A stretch of 64,000 nucleotides of DNA from Hermatobates lingyangjiaoensis. Taxonomy: Eukaryota; Arthropoda; Insecta; Hemiptera; Hermatobatidae. The stretch covers positions 1,426,001-1,490,000 of the forward strand of contig JAPFBL010000166.1 in assembly GCA_026182355.1 (NCBI GenBank), read 5' to 3'. Within the stretch, counting starts at the first letter, position 1; the number at the start of each line of letters is the position of its first letter. The position numbers were made by a program, and so were the translations under genes. The notes under the pieces were generated by a model. It made no database searches, had not been told where the DNA came from, and saw nothing but the letters and a program-made list of their open reading frames with translations. Positions 45,554 to 57,900 of this stretch are shown here, piece after piece.

Positions 45554-48500
45554 CAAAAAAATTGTTCTTAACAAATGTAATTTTTATTTAACATTTAAGA
45601 ATCCTCTAAAAACAAAGTCTGAATAAATTAAGAAAATGGAAACGAAAATAATTTGATATTTATAAGATAATGTTATATTGTGTAGAGTTAAAGTTATTCA
45701 TCCATTGATAATTTTTTTTTTTTAGAGTATTGTTTGTATCAGTTTTTAAATAAATTAGTGAGATTTAAAACAGTATTCGCATGTCTCAGTAGCTGTTCTG
45801 CAGTATGAATCAATAATGTACTAAAAATACTTCAAAATTACTGAAACATGAAACTTATTGAAAATGGCTTTTTTCAATCAAGTTATATGATTCTAACCAG
45901 AAGTGGATAATTTAATTTCGCTTTCAATTTAATCGAAAACATAACTCATAAATTGAATAAAAATCAAATATTTCATATTCATTTAAAAATGTAATTTGAA
46001 AGCAATGATTTTCAATTTTCTTTAAGGAAATGCAATTGCAATTCAATATCTTTCGCAAAATACAATATTAATGAAATAGAATTGTATTAAATTTATAATA
46101 TCTTTATTTATTTAAAGAGTGTCAGTATTCTGACTGGATGTTTATGTAAATTATTTCAACATCAGACTAATAAATCTGAATGATTTTTGTAAGATTAATA
46201 TCAAATCATTGAAAAGCAGTCTTTGGACTATTGGGAATCTAAAATTATACTCACCCATAAGTGACTACGAAACCGGTCTTCTCTTCTTCATCTTGATAAC
46301 ATTTTGAACTGGGGGTTTATATTAATATCCTTGACAATTTACTTTTTTTTTCTTTTTTAATACTAGTATAAAGACCATGTAAATCATTTATTACATTTAC
46401 ATAGAACATTTTACATGGAAGTTTTAATATATGATAATAAAGTATGATAACGCATGACCTATATGATAATCTCGTTTCTTACATGTACAACTTACTTACT
46501 TACTTACTGGTACAGTATAAACATTTTAAACATTCAGAAGTTTAAAAGTTGTCTCAGTTCCTTTATATCAAAGTCTAATCCTTTGTCATTAATTCTATCA
46601 AATTATTGAATTAGTTTTTGTCAGCTGTATTACACATGCCATCTTGATATCAAATAAATCTCTGCCCTGATTAACTTACTCTAAAACAGAATTGAAATTT
46701 ATTTGCATAACTTCTAAATGAATATTAATAACAACTTACTAAATTGTTTGTCCTTTTTTCAAGAAAATTGAAAATCATATTAGAGAAAAACGTTGAAAGA
46801 AGAGCTTTTTATTGTAGCACATTTCAGAATTAAGGCTAGACATGCTACCCTTGTTGTAATTAAAATCATAAATTTTTTTTATTACAATTTATAATATTTT
46901 TTTAAGAAGAAATAGTATTGATAACTGTTTGGGATGAATAAACAAACTTCTCAAACTGTATAAACTAGAAATAAATAACATTCTTTATTCATTCGTTAAA
47001 TTAAAAAAGTTGCTAACTGCTTATTAAAGTTGCTTAACTTAATAATATTTATATAAAAAAGTGGTTTATATATCTATAGTCCGAGTGGTGAAAATGTTAT
47101 TTATGATATCCCGATTTTAATCAGAACGTTCTTTAGAAGTTTATAAAAACAGAAGTTAGTAAAGATTTTATAATCTTCTGAATATATTTATTATTATAAA
47201 CAATGTCCTGATTGTTTGAAAACATTTGTTTGAAGCTTTAAGGGACCAAATTCATTGTTTATCTTAAAATAATATATTTCTTTTTTTGAAGAAATATATT
47301 ACTATAAATTTATTGAAGACATTCTCTTGAAGACATTTTTTTGTGTGTAATGTATGTTAGTTTTAACTGATAACTATATATGTAAAAATCATTGGAATAT
47401 TATTTGTATTACCTCTAAAGATAAAACTTTTTTAATCATTTGATGAAAGCATTATTACCATAGTATTCCTAATTTTTCCAAAACTATTTTGTTTTTTCAA
47501 GCAGTTCATTTAAATGTAGTCTTGACTGAGAGAGTACGGAAACAGTACTTTTTTCCTTCTTTTTAAATTGATTTATAATTTTTTTTTAATCAAAAAACAA
47601 TATTATTATTTTTATATCGTATGAAAATCGATTTCATTTTTTTAAATTTCAAATTTACTATGAATATATTATACCTTATGTACCATGCAGTTATGTTTAG
47701 TTTAGTAAAAGCGCGTTACTTTTGGAGTCTTTATATATAAAAAGCACTATAATTGTTAAATTACAGCTAAACCAATAGGTAAAAATGGTCGGTCACCACT
47801 TGCTATTATGAAAAGCGTTCACTGTTGTTATATTGTCGTGGAAAAAATATCAACTTTTCCACTGTCGGTAGAACTTCTTTTTATGAAATAGGTCCTGCGT
47901 GAACTTTAATAAATTGTTCAATACTTTGAAATAAATCTTTTATTTAATGTTTTACTTCTAGAATAACACTAAATCAGCGGACTATTTTTTAATCCTTCAG
48001 TAACCTAATATTAGTTTAATTAAATTTAAAATTCTAGTTTTGAACGAATATTACCAATATTGGAGGATTATTTGATGATATAGACTCGTTTGGATTCTAG
48101 ATTTTTTATTTTTGTTTTTTATACATGTATATTAGTACTTGTAAGATCTAGAATATCTTGAAATGTTGTACATATAACATTGTTAGTGTTAATTGAAAGC
48201 TAGAAAGTGTTTTTCTAGACTGTGTGTATTTATAAAGATTCTTCTATAGTTAAGTTGTATTATTATTCTCTTGATTAATTTTTGAAGGAATGTTTTATAT
48301 AAAACAATTACATAATTTCAGTTGGACATTTCAGGTAATCCGGTGAACTAGTATTTCATTATTTTCTGTAAAGGTACAATTCTGCTGTATGAACGAAAAA
48401 TCACTACTATTCAATATTATAAGTTAATATTGTTTTACCTTTATCCGTTTAAAACATAAATTTTAGTGCATGGTTTTATTGTGCACTTTTCCAATTTAAT

Positions 48501-48722
48501 TTAACAGATTATTTTTGAAATTTGTTTATGGACTCTTTTTTTTTAATTGTTGCATGGTAATTCAGGTAGAATCGGTTGAAATACAATAAAATTTTGTTCA
48601 AATAAACTTTAGTTTTGATCTCATAATTAATAAGACATTATTTCATTTTTTTTTACAAATTAATAGCTTGGAAAATTATTGGAGTAAAATTTAATTTTTA
48701 TGAGGTAGGCAGCAGATGTATC

Positions 48723-48724
<2 letters not shown>

Positions 48725-48753
<29 letters not shown>
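48725..48753 (+). repeat. Poly(T) run
   Basis: A T homopolymer of about 29 bases in the intron before the transmembrane exon. No retroposed sequence was recognised next to it. Confidence 0.9.
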
Positions 48754-48755
<2 letters not shown>

Positions 48756-50026
48756 TTAACTTATTTCTAATACTTATGTTTCCAGCTTGTGTGGTTTATT
48801 GAAGTCTTTGATCAAGCTTTAATTAAAATAGTCGTAGTTCTTGAAGGATTATGCGGCAGATGAATACTAGTATATATTGAGAAAAAGAATTTTCTCAATT
48901 TTATTTTATTATAATTGTAATTTTATTTTCTAAATAATGAAATTTAACACCAAAATTGATTTGTTTCATTATTATAATTTTATACAGGCTGGACTTTCTA
49001 TAATTTTTGTATCATACTCAAGTGCCCTTTTAAATTTATAAGAAAATAAATTATCTTATTGAAACAATGTAAGTTATAAGAGATTCTTTTATCCATATGT
49101 TAAAATATGGTACATTAATTTTATAAAAAGCATGTTTTGGCTTATTTATTGTACAAAAATTGTTTCACTGGTTATTTAAATAATGTACACATATTGAAAT
49201 AAATGGCTGAAGTAAATTTTTGATCATTATTTCATTGCCTATTTTATTTTCTGCAGGAATGTGATCTTTTATAAAAAGTTTCAATTGGTAAATATACCAT
49301 TTCTTAAATTAAAAATGCAACTCCCTGCACTCTTTTATCCAATAACTAGATCATTCTTTATGCTTTTTTGCTGCTTGGTTTGGCTTCGCTTTGGTTTTAT
49401 TTTGTTTTGAAATAAAGCATGTTAAATGAAATAAAAAAAAAAAAAACAAATAGAGCCTGATTCTTGAAAGTTCAGCATGTATTCTGACACAGTTTATTAT
49501 TTAATAATGTATATTTTTGTATCATCAAATATTGTAAAAAAAAATTATTTGCATATGATATTAGAGTTTTAAAATTTAATAAACGGATTGCCTGAAGTGG
49601 TAACTGGTAAATTTTAATTATTAACCGTTGATTACAGATAAATAAGTAATGTATCTAATAGTGAATAAATGTAATAAATAGCCGTCTTGATTGGACTGTG
49701 CATATACAATGTATTTTATGATATATACATCATCTCTCTTCCTTGGTAATAATCTGGTTTATTTACAAAGCTAGGACCTTGGTAGCTGCATTTACTGCGT
49801 TATAAGACCTAATGCGCCTTCCATTAATTCACATACACAATCCTCTTATTTCACTAATTACAATTAACACTACTGTAAGTTAGCTTTAGTGGCTGTTTCA
49901 TGTATTAATACAACTATTTTATATATAAAATGGCACAATTTGAAATGGTTGTGGGCACTGTATCCCTTAAATTTAGCTTTATACCAATATAATTCAATTT
50001 GTAAAGGTTATTTTATTTTATTTCAG

Positions 50027-50158
50027 GTGAAGACAGTATGATGTTTCACCATGAGACTGACAATATTACAAGCTCTCTTTTAATAGCTGCAGTTGTTACA
50101 TTACTTGTCATTATATTAATAATTGTTGATGTGTTCTGTTACTTCATAAACAAAAATG
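50027..50158 (+). CDS. Fas2: Fas2 exon: juxtamembrane stalk and transmembrane helix
   Basis: The acceptor is ttttatttcag|GTGAAG and the donor AAATG|gtattt; phase 1 on both sides. It encodes GEDSMMFHHETDNITSS and then the helix LLIAAVVTLLVIILIIVDVF (residues about 18-37 of the exon), followed by CYFINKNG. NITS is a potential N-glycosylation site just outside the membrane. The aspartate near the inner end of the helix and a following cysteine are as seen in Fas2. The next intron is only 80 bases. Confidence 0.93.
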
Positions 50159-50238
50159 GTATTTAAACAAAATTAATTATTATTCATAATTTAAAACAAC
50201 TGACTTGTATTATACTTCTCTTTTTTTTTTTAATTTAG

Positions 50239-50308
50239 GTCTTCTGTGGCTTATGTGTGGGAAAAAGAAGACTCCTAAACCTAAATCAGAAACTGTAAAG
50301 AGAAATAG
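50239..50308 (+). CDS. Fas2: Fas2 exon: start of the cytoplasmic tail
   Basis: The acceptor is ttttaatttag|GTCTTC and the donor AATAG|gttagt; phase 1 in, phase 2 out. It encodes GLLWLMCGKKKTPKPKSETV then KRNR. The basic stretch after the membrane is a stop-transfer signal, and the C-G-K-K-K segment corresponds to the membrane-proximal M-C-R-K-A-K region of other Fas2 proteins. The phase-2 end can join the cassette exon at 54822 or the exon at 60575. Confidence 0.9.
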
Positions 50309-50600
50309 GTTAGTAACTATTTATTTTATAAAATACAGTAGCCTTTTCTGCTTATTAAAACAATTTCCCTTTTAAAGTTATTAATTCAATCCATAAGGTT
50401 GAATCACTCAGCTCTATATAAGTAATAACCAAACAGCAAATAAAATAAAAGGTAAATGACCTTATGTATTGTTATTAATAACATGTTTTCTTGTTTTTAG
50501 TATATTATAACGTTTCTATATATATGATCGCTAAGATACTAAACGGTTACTAGATACATAAGTAGGGCACGCACTTTGAATAATAGTTATATTTATATAT

Positions 50601-50766
50601 CAATGATCAAACCACAATAAGAAATGGGAAAACAAGACTAAGATCTTTCAACCGTAACAAGAGGTCTTCGTCAGAGTCAAAAACCCAGGTGATTGTGGTT
50701 TGTGGTTTTGAAATTTTTCAATTGTGGTTTGATCATTGATTGTTATTTCACGTGTTTATGTGAAAT

Positions 50767-50770
<4 letters not shown>
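50601..50770 (+). mobile_element. Foldback-A element with altered centre
   Basis: The left arm is standard (caatgatcaaaccacaataa onward), but the inner right arm is replaced by a short gtg-rich sequence; the outer right arm and the end tttcacgtgtttatgtgaaa are present. tttatatat occurs at 50592-50600 and again at 50768-50776, followed by a 40-bp (AT)n tract. Confidence 0.7.
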
Positions 50771-50811
<41 letters not shown>

Positions 50812-51022
50812 CAAGCACAATAAAAACACCGGGAAATGCTCATTTCAAAGGAGAAATATTCATGACTTGAAATATCGGCCAATACCTGGTTTTTGGTGAG
50901 TTTGGTCAGTTGGCAAATGAGTCTTGATTTGTTATATGTGTATATTTAAACAAAATAAAATAAACAAAACAAAATTTAATCAGAATGATTGTATTATTTC
51001 TTATTTTTCCTATGTTTTTTAG

Positions 51023-51153
51023 GCCTATGAAAATGGTTTTAAATAAAAACCGAAACGTTGGCAATGAGAGTTTAATTTAAACCAAAAAAACTGACCGAGC
51101 CGTGGAAGAAATTTATTTTTGTTTCTACTTCACGGTTGATACTTCTATCAGTA
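51023..51153 (+). mobile_element. Foldback-B fragment
   Basis: It contains cctatgaaaatggttttaaa, then the aaccgaaacgttggcaatga stretch of the right arm. It then switches to the inverted start of the left arm (cacggttgatacttctatca). It is a rearranged remnant. Confidence 0.6.
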
Positions 51154-53679
51154 TTTATATATTTAAAGTCACATTAAAAAAAAACACAAAAACATTCAGG
51201 AATATTGCATCCAATACTCGGAGAGTTTATTCTGAGCCGGAATATACTTCTCTTCTTATGATGACGACGGATATCGAAATATTGTTATGAGTTTTTGTTT
51301 ATCGTTGTATGTGTTTTCCTTATGTGAGTCTGTTTTATTTAGCTTGTTCACTCTTTAATAACTCGTTTTCAAAAAAAAACTAAAAGAAGTTAGGTCGTTG
51401 GTGTTGTAAATGATCCTACAACTTTTGAACAAAAAGGGGAGAGGGTGAAACAGTTAGAGGATAACTTGTCTGGCAATCTTTTTTATCAAATGCTCGTCCA
51501 ATTTAAGTAAACCAGATATGATGTTATTCAAGTTATCAAAATTAATTTTCATGAAGCAGGAGTCAGTAATATTGCGTTTAATGATGGGGTTTTCATGAAT
51601 ACTTTGGCTCAATATCAATATATAGTATGTTTAAATTTCCTAATATGCATAAATAAAACAAATGTTCACCTTTTTTTAATACTATGTTAATGCAGTTTAA
51701 TACGTATTTGAAGCCCTTAACCCATTTGCCCGTAAGCCTGCAATGATGTCAAAGAATAGAGAACCCCCCCCCCCCTCCATTACAACTCATCAAAGTTTTA
51801 CCAGACAATTCTTCATATTACCTCCATTCTGGAATGCCTATTAAAAGAACCTTCCAATAATGGGTTTTACTAAAAACAATAGAACTATTTGAAGTCTGTG
51901 GATAAAAAAAGATTTGAATCGGAATAAAACATTTCAAAAGTGAATATCTTAATTTCTTTTTTTTTTAACTAGCAATAATTGATATAGAAGTCCGTTAGTT
52001 TCCTATCAAAGAAACTAAGTGTTTGAACTCGAGTGTTATTGTTTAGGAAGTACTTCCCTTGATTAATTGATTGATGATGAAAAGTATTAAATTGAGTTTT
52101 GAGGGTTTTTTTTATTATTTTATCATGATAAACATATTATAATAAAATAAATAAGTACAAAACTGCATTCCAAATTTAATAATGTGTTTAATGATTTTAT
52201 AAATAAAAAAGTAATTGTAACCGTCCTCTAAGCAATTGCATAAGTATGCAGTTTGTGTGTACTACTGCAGACATGAGAGGGTGATTTTCGTTTAACTTGA
52301 TGACTATGCCTTTGAACCGGTTTTTCTGCGATTTGTTTGTTGTTTATTTTGATTAAATCAATAGTCATTTCTTTAGGCTTAAAAAAAAAGTTTTAAAAAT
52401 CAAACTTCTGTTAATATAGTCAGTTAACGGAACAATATACCTTTAGTTTTGCAGTCAGTTATTATGTGTCATTTACTCATACTTTGATATCATGAACAAC
52501 GATTTCACACAAACAAAGTTTTATTACGAATGTAACGGGGTTTTGAACTAGTAGTGCTCTTTTTCAGGTTTATCACCTTTTAATGAAAAGATAGAAACAG
52601 GAATGGATTATTTTTGAGAATAATATAAAACCCATTCTCCTTTTTAACTTCTTACAATAAGGAGATAAACCTAAAAAAGATCACTTCGAATACAAAAAGC
52701 ATTGTTTTCTTCTAAAACATTGTTTATATGAGGAGTTTGTATATAACTTCCAAGGAAGGACAAACATTTCATTATACAAGCATTTCTATTAATAGAAAAA
52801 AAAAGTTAAAAAATAATTTTTAATATCATTATTTCTGTTATGGAATCAACCTAAAATAACTGTTTCCCAAATTTAGTCTTTCCGTTATTTAAGGAAAGTC
52901 ACTAATTCCTTTTATTGAGTTATTACAGTTTTGCTCAAATGAGTTAGTTCGTTCAGTACTTACTCAAGACTTCTTAGTTGATTATTTCAAAGAAATAATT
53001 TTCTTATAACAGTAGAATATTAAAAAAAATTATAACATTTAAATATACTATTTACTTAATATAATGGTTCCAAAGTAAATTCTTATAAAAAAAAAAAAGA
53101 ACAGAAAATGTTAGATAAAAGTTTTATTTTAAATAGGGTTAGTTCGTGGATTCATTTGGTGTAAGCAATCGTTGCAATGTTGGTAGTATTTAAGCAATAA
53201 TTTTTATAGAGATAAAACTGTTGACATTAATGATAAATGTGGCTAAAGGTCAAACTTGGGAGATTAGTCCAAATATGGCACAGTAAACCAGGTACTACTA
53301 GTGACTTTTCTAAACTGCACCGTCCTATTGGGTGGTGAAGGTGTGATGTGCAGTATAGAGACTTCAAATTACACTGGTAACTTGAAATTGATTTCAAATT
53401 ACAAAGAGTAACTTGGCATGGTACTTGAACTCTACTCCGTGCTCCCCCCCCCCCCCCCTTAGTTATAGGAAAGTTTTCAAAATGCAATCTTTCAAAACTA
53501 AAAAAGTGTATATATAAATAACAATATATTTCTTTTAATTTTATCTTAATTATTTTTGTATTCCCTTCAAAAGAAGTAAAAGTAAATATTTATTCGAACT
53601 CATTTTCATTTATGTTTCAATCCCAATATCATTTCAATTGTAGTTGGGCTGATTTATAATACACTTAGCTATTTATTAC

Positions 53680-53900
53680 ATGGGGGGCAGAGTGGCTCAG
53701 TGGCTTATATGCTCGCCTTAGGCCTGATAGATACGAGGTATGATCGTATTCAGGTATGAACCGAGCCTGTACGATATCAGGTACTCGTTCAAAATTCAAT
53801 ACTCCAAATACACGTGAGTTAGGTGAAATTTTAGGTGAGTTAAGCCAATCTTTGGCCTAAATGTGCTTTCTCGTGAGACAGCCACTGCAACCTAACCTAA
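53680..53900 (+). mobile_element. tRNA-derived SINE copy
   Basis: The head ggcagagtggctcagtggct resembles a tRNA A box; the body is gagcctgtacgatatcaggt and the tail cactgcaacctaacctaa. The B-box region is shortened. Confidence 0.6.
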
Positions 53901-54821
53901 AAATTTATTTTTACAATTGATAAATGTTTATTATTACAATTTTGAAAAAAGTATGATAGACTGCTTAGAATATTTTTAGCTAAGCTTTCATAGCTATTGA
54001 AATGAAACATTCAATAGTAAAATTTTAATAATTATTGCTATATGGGAATATTAGGTAATGACTATACAGGCGAAAATTGGAAAAAAGAAACAAAAAAATG
54101 TAAAAAACATAACCTTGGTTATGACCTTTCAATCGTAGTCATGACCTTTATTTATCCTCTGTGGCTCTTTTATGCCCTATATATTTATTTTCAATTTTAT
54201 GAAAGAAATAAAAATTGTATTTATAAGGAAAAATATATTTTTACAAAAGAATTTCAAATGTTACAGGTTTCCGATTGAATGGAATTATATTAAAATGAAA
54301 TATGTAGATATCAATATCTTATATATCAAGAATGTAAGGCTACCTTTTATTTTACTCAAACACTGTTTTTGTTTCCCAAATCCTTCTCATTAGTCGCTTT
54401 AAACTTCAGTTTTCTTAGTTCTAAAATATATCCACGAATCAGCTCACTTGCAAAAATCAGATTGTGATTTTTCATGTGTTTATTTTAGTTATTGAGAACT
54501 TACTTCATAATATATGAAAATAAATGCATGACACAATCAACATTTTCTTCATTTCAAAAACAATTTGTGAATATAGATGAACGGTTACGGAACTGGTAAG
54601 ATTTATTTAAGTGAATGGTTCTTTTCAAAAAAAATACTGGAGAGCATCAGTATTTTCGCAACAAAATTAACTGTTATTGTTCCAAAAATTACTTTTACAT
54701 TTTATTTTTTTTTCTGTATTTACTTTTGTGTTAAATTATTGAAAATAAACGTAATATTCAAATGGAATGTTGCTGGTGTTTTCAGCGGTTACGATTGGCA
54801 GTGTCCGGTTTCCTATTGCAG

Positions 54822-54908
54822 TGTTAAAGACAACTCAGATGAACTCTGTGACGGTCATGCCAACTCTGATTTGGATAAACTTCCTCTTCCTGAAATGACA
54901 TTTTTCTT
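54822..54908 (+). CDS. Fas2: Probable Fas2 cytoplasmic cassette exon
   Basis: This candidate lies between acceptor ggtttcctattgcag and donor TTCTT|gtaagg, is 87 bases long, and is phase 2 on both sides, exactly the phase of the flanking exons. Joined, it reads SVKDNSDELCDGHANSDLDK then LPLPEMTFF. The block is richer in G+C and in coding-like codons than its surroundings, and is acidic and serine/proline-containing like Fas2 tail segments. Because it is symmetric it can be skipped or included without frame change, as the tail exons of Fas2 often are. I recognise no motif. An alternative acceptor at 54785 (ttttcag) exists but does not fit the phase. Confidence 0.65.
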
Positions 54909-57900
54909 GTAAGGGCCGACTCAAAAAAAAAAATAATAATCAAGGGAGAAACTTCTATTTCTGACTGCTGCTTTAATAAATATTGCGTTTGCATTTGCCT
55001 GCGAAATTTTGCTTCGTTTGTTGTGACTTCCTTCGCATGTAAAAATTTAAATTTAAAATTTGCGAGTTTAAAAACTAACTTTTTTATTTTGTTCACGTTA
55101 ATTTGTTTAAGTTATTAGAATAAGTTAGCTTTATTACTCTTTTTGAAAAAAAATGTATTATTTTAAAAATAATAAGAAAATTAAGCTATAACCATAAAAC
55201 CAATCATCTATTCAATTTACATAATTTAACTAACCATATTTGGGAAAAACAGGTCATTGTTTATATTATATAAAAAAAAGGTTGGATTGTTAGTTAAATT
55301 AAGGCTCTTTCTACATAAGTTTAGGGATAGGGAGTTGGTCTAAAATATTCTGCTAAAATTAGAATATTATGAGTATTTTTGTGCCAAAAAGTGATATCTC
55401 TCTGCTTATGATTTACTTTATACAATCACTGTTTTTCCATAACTGAAATGAAAAATGAATGTTCATTTACTTTAAACAAAGGTCAGGAGTGGGCTTAACT
55501 TTTATATGTTAAGGTAGCAACTTTTTTTAGTAAAACTACACCTGTGGGTGACTATACTTTTTTATAATGTACATATTTATGAAGTTGTGTTTTTCATTAA
55601 AATTGTTAATGTTAGGGTCTATTTACGAATAATGACCATTCCAATAAAAATAATAATACATTAGTACTACTTATGAATAACTCTAAAGTTCCAGCATAAT
55701 GGTTTTGTAGAGTTAGTCCTGAAATAACTCAAGAAGTTGTAAAAAAAAGAAATCATTTTTCAAAATTAAATTTTTATATATGACATGAAACATACTACAA
55801 AACAATTATAAAATAAAGAACATTAAAATGAAATCATTTTAAATATATTTGCTTTGGTATTTCTTCTACATTTAATTTAGAATAACACATCAACTTTGAG
55901 GGTGAGTTCCTCCGATTAATGGTTGATGGCTTGACAAATCCTGAACTAGATTCTAAGTAAATTAATTCTAAGTAAACGAAATTGTACCAATTTAATTTTT
56001 TCTATTACTAAATTAATTGAACTGCGATGATAATGAGTGCTACTTACAAATATTGTTTTTATATTTCTTAGCACGAGGAATTTCATTTATGCGGCCGCGC
56101 TATTTTGGTTTTGCAACATTTAATTTAGCGCTTTTTTTGAGCTTTTATTCGCAATGAAAATTCATATTACACCAATTAATTTTTTGTAAATACTGTTAGA
56201 AATTTTGTTATACATGTTCAAAGCAGACCTTATATTTTATGAGATGCAAGGCATCATTATTTTATTTCATAAATTTTTACAGTTGATAAAAATATTTCAT
56301 ATTAGAATGAATAGCAGATTAACATCATGAAAACTAAAAAAAAACATGATTAAAAATATTATTAGTTGAAACATGGTTAGTAACATTTAATGGTGTTAAT
56401 TTAATGAATATAAGTTAAGATTTGTGAAATGTATTTAAAATTTTATTTCAAAATGATATTTAATGTTTAATTTGATTCACTATTTTATAATGTTTTTTTA
56501 TCTTAATCTCTTTATTTGACCTCTATCTGTTGTTCCATCGATCATAAATTTATTTGTCATCTGATGCACACAAGCTTACAATCATTGTTTCTAAGGCTAA
56601 TATAGGTGTTTATTCTTCTCCTTACTGGCTTTACAAAAACCGCTTCCCTTGAGGAAACAAAATTTAATATTTACTGCTCAACCTCTAAAGGAGGGTTGTC
56701 CAACTTCAGTTTTGTTTTCTGGTCCCTTGACCCTCAAATTGGTAGATAGATAATCAAATATGTTACATTTAATTATCTTCATACCACCTCCTTCTTATGC
56801 AAAAAAAAAAGGCGCAAGTTCATAAGTACCTAATAAAATTTATTTCCATTTTCAAATATTCAATAGAAATATATTCATATTCATCCTAAAAATGCTGTTA
56901 TACCTGCATCTCCTCAACTAAGATGTTCATGTATCTGGAAAAACAAAAAAATAATAGCTAGTAAAAAAAATGAAGTATTTTACATGAATAAATCATGTGC
57001 TATGGTTCTGATTAAATTATGGTTGTTGTTTCCAACGCCTACAGTTATAGGTTTCCACATTTAACTCTGTTTTAAGGTTGCTAATTTGTTATTTGGCAAA
57101 GATTGAGATCTAAGAGATGAACTTGTCTTAGAGGTTCCAATCTTGGCCGTGACACTAAATTTTTTATGTATAATATGGAAAATTTTGTAGACTGTACCTC
57201 ACATAAGATGTAAAGCTGTCGATAAAGAACTTGTATAGTGTCAGGAATTCATTAAAAATTCTTATTGAATAAACTTGATCAAAGTACTATATAAAACTCC
57301 CAATGAGAATCAACCCCTTAATGTGGCTTTAAACATAACTAAAATGAGTGCCAAATAACAAACGACCACACATTCCGCCTCCAGGACAGAAAAAAATTAA
57401 ACACTATATTTCATCATATGGTTAAAATAATTAATGAACACCGAAACTGACAAACCGCACCATAAAAACCGAAAAGATTGAATAGTGAGACAAATAAGAT
57501 TTCGCTTTGAAATTGTGTAAATTTTATATTTACTAAGTTCTATACCTTAATGTTCTTAAACTTCCATTGTTATAACCATTTTTCCATTAAATACCATTTT
57601 GAATTAATTTTCTAACTCCTTGCATCATCAGATTTACTCCTCCCCCTCCTCCGTTCAAGTAATTTTCCAAAAATCACCTTGCTTGGTTTACTAATAACAT
57701 TTGCTATTTCAATGCAATTTCCACGATTTATATTGTAACACATTTCAAAATTGTTTGAAAATTATCTTTAATTTTCGATAAAAAAAACTGGCAAAAGTGG
57801 TGCTTTTGTGAATATTCGAAATGTTCAATATGTGCCAAATGTATATAGAACGTCATCGCAGTATTTTGTGGTATACCAGAGCAGACCTCTTCATCTAGGA

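Larger units (their letters stand above)
43700..45875 (+). repeat. Diverged direct repeats (43700-43835 and 45735-45875) surrounding the GPI exon
   Basis: Both copies hold aattaat/aattagt, attcatatttctctgtag/attcgcatgtctcagtag, cagtataaatcagta/cagtatgaatcaata and gctgaagcatgaaaattatt/actgaaacatgaaacttatt, in the same order and spacing. They lie 1.5 kb before and 0.3 kb after the GPI exon. Confidence 0.5.
38004..50026 (+). other. Fas2: Fas2 intron before the transmembrane exon, containing the alternative GPI exon
   Basis: At 12 kb this is the longest intron fully inside the window. It holds foldback-I (38808-39261), foldback-A copies (39433-39633, 40144-40258, 43303-43390), foldback-F (39654-39894), foldback-D and -E (42155-42648), two isolated modules (42860-42910, 43130-43265) with long (AT)n tracts between them, a hAT-like MITE (44852-45268), and the GPI exon (45328-45443). 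Diverged direct repeats (43700-43835 and 45735-45875) surround that exon. From 45900 to 50026 it is AT-rich with a poly(T) run at 48725-48753 and nothing else recognised. Confidence 0.75.
50309..54821 (+). other. Fas2: Fas2 intron between the first cytoplasmic exon and the cassette exon
   Basis: This 4.5-kb stretch contains foldback-A (50601-50770) followed by a 40-bp (AT)n tract, a foldback-B half element (51023-51153), a degenerate foldback-D-like half (51160-51350), C homopolymers (51764-51775, 53443-53458), a degenerate foldback-H relative (52450-52600) and a SINE copy (53680-53900). Confidence 0.7.

Noticed and set aside
1643..51153. CRISPR-like or attachment-site interpretation of the recurring foldback motifs
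   Set aside because: The copies are dispersed, inverted, of variable length and in introns of a eukaryotic gene. There is no regular spacing and there are no spacers.
54577..54912. 111-residue frame starting MNGYGTGK
   Set aside because: Only its last part (from 54822) has exon-like composition and splice sites. The upstream half is AT-rich intron, so I annotated only the 87-base exon.
56070..56110. gcacgaggaa followed by a NotI site, resembling cDNA-library adaptor sequence
   Set aside because: The match to an adaptor is partial and the two motifs are separated by ordinary sequence; chance or a small G+C island is more likely than vector contamination.
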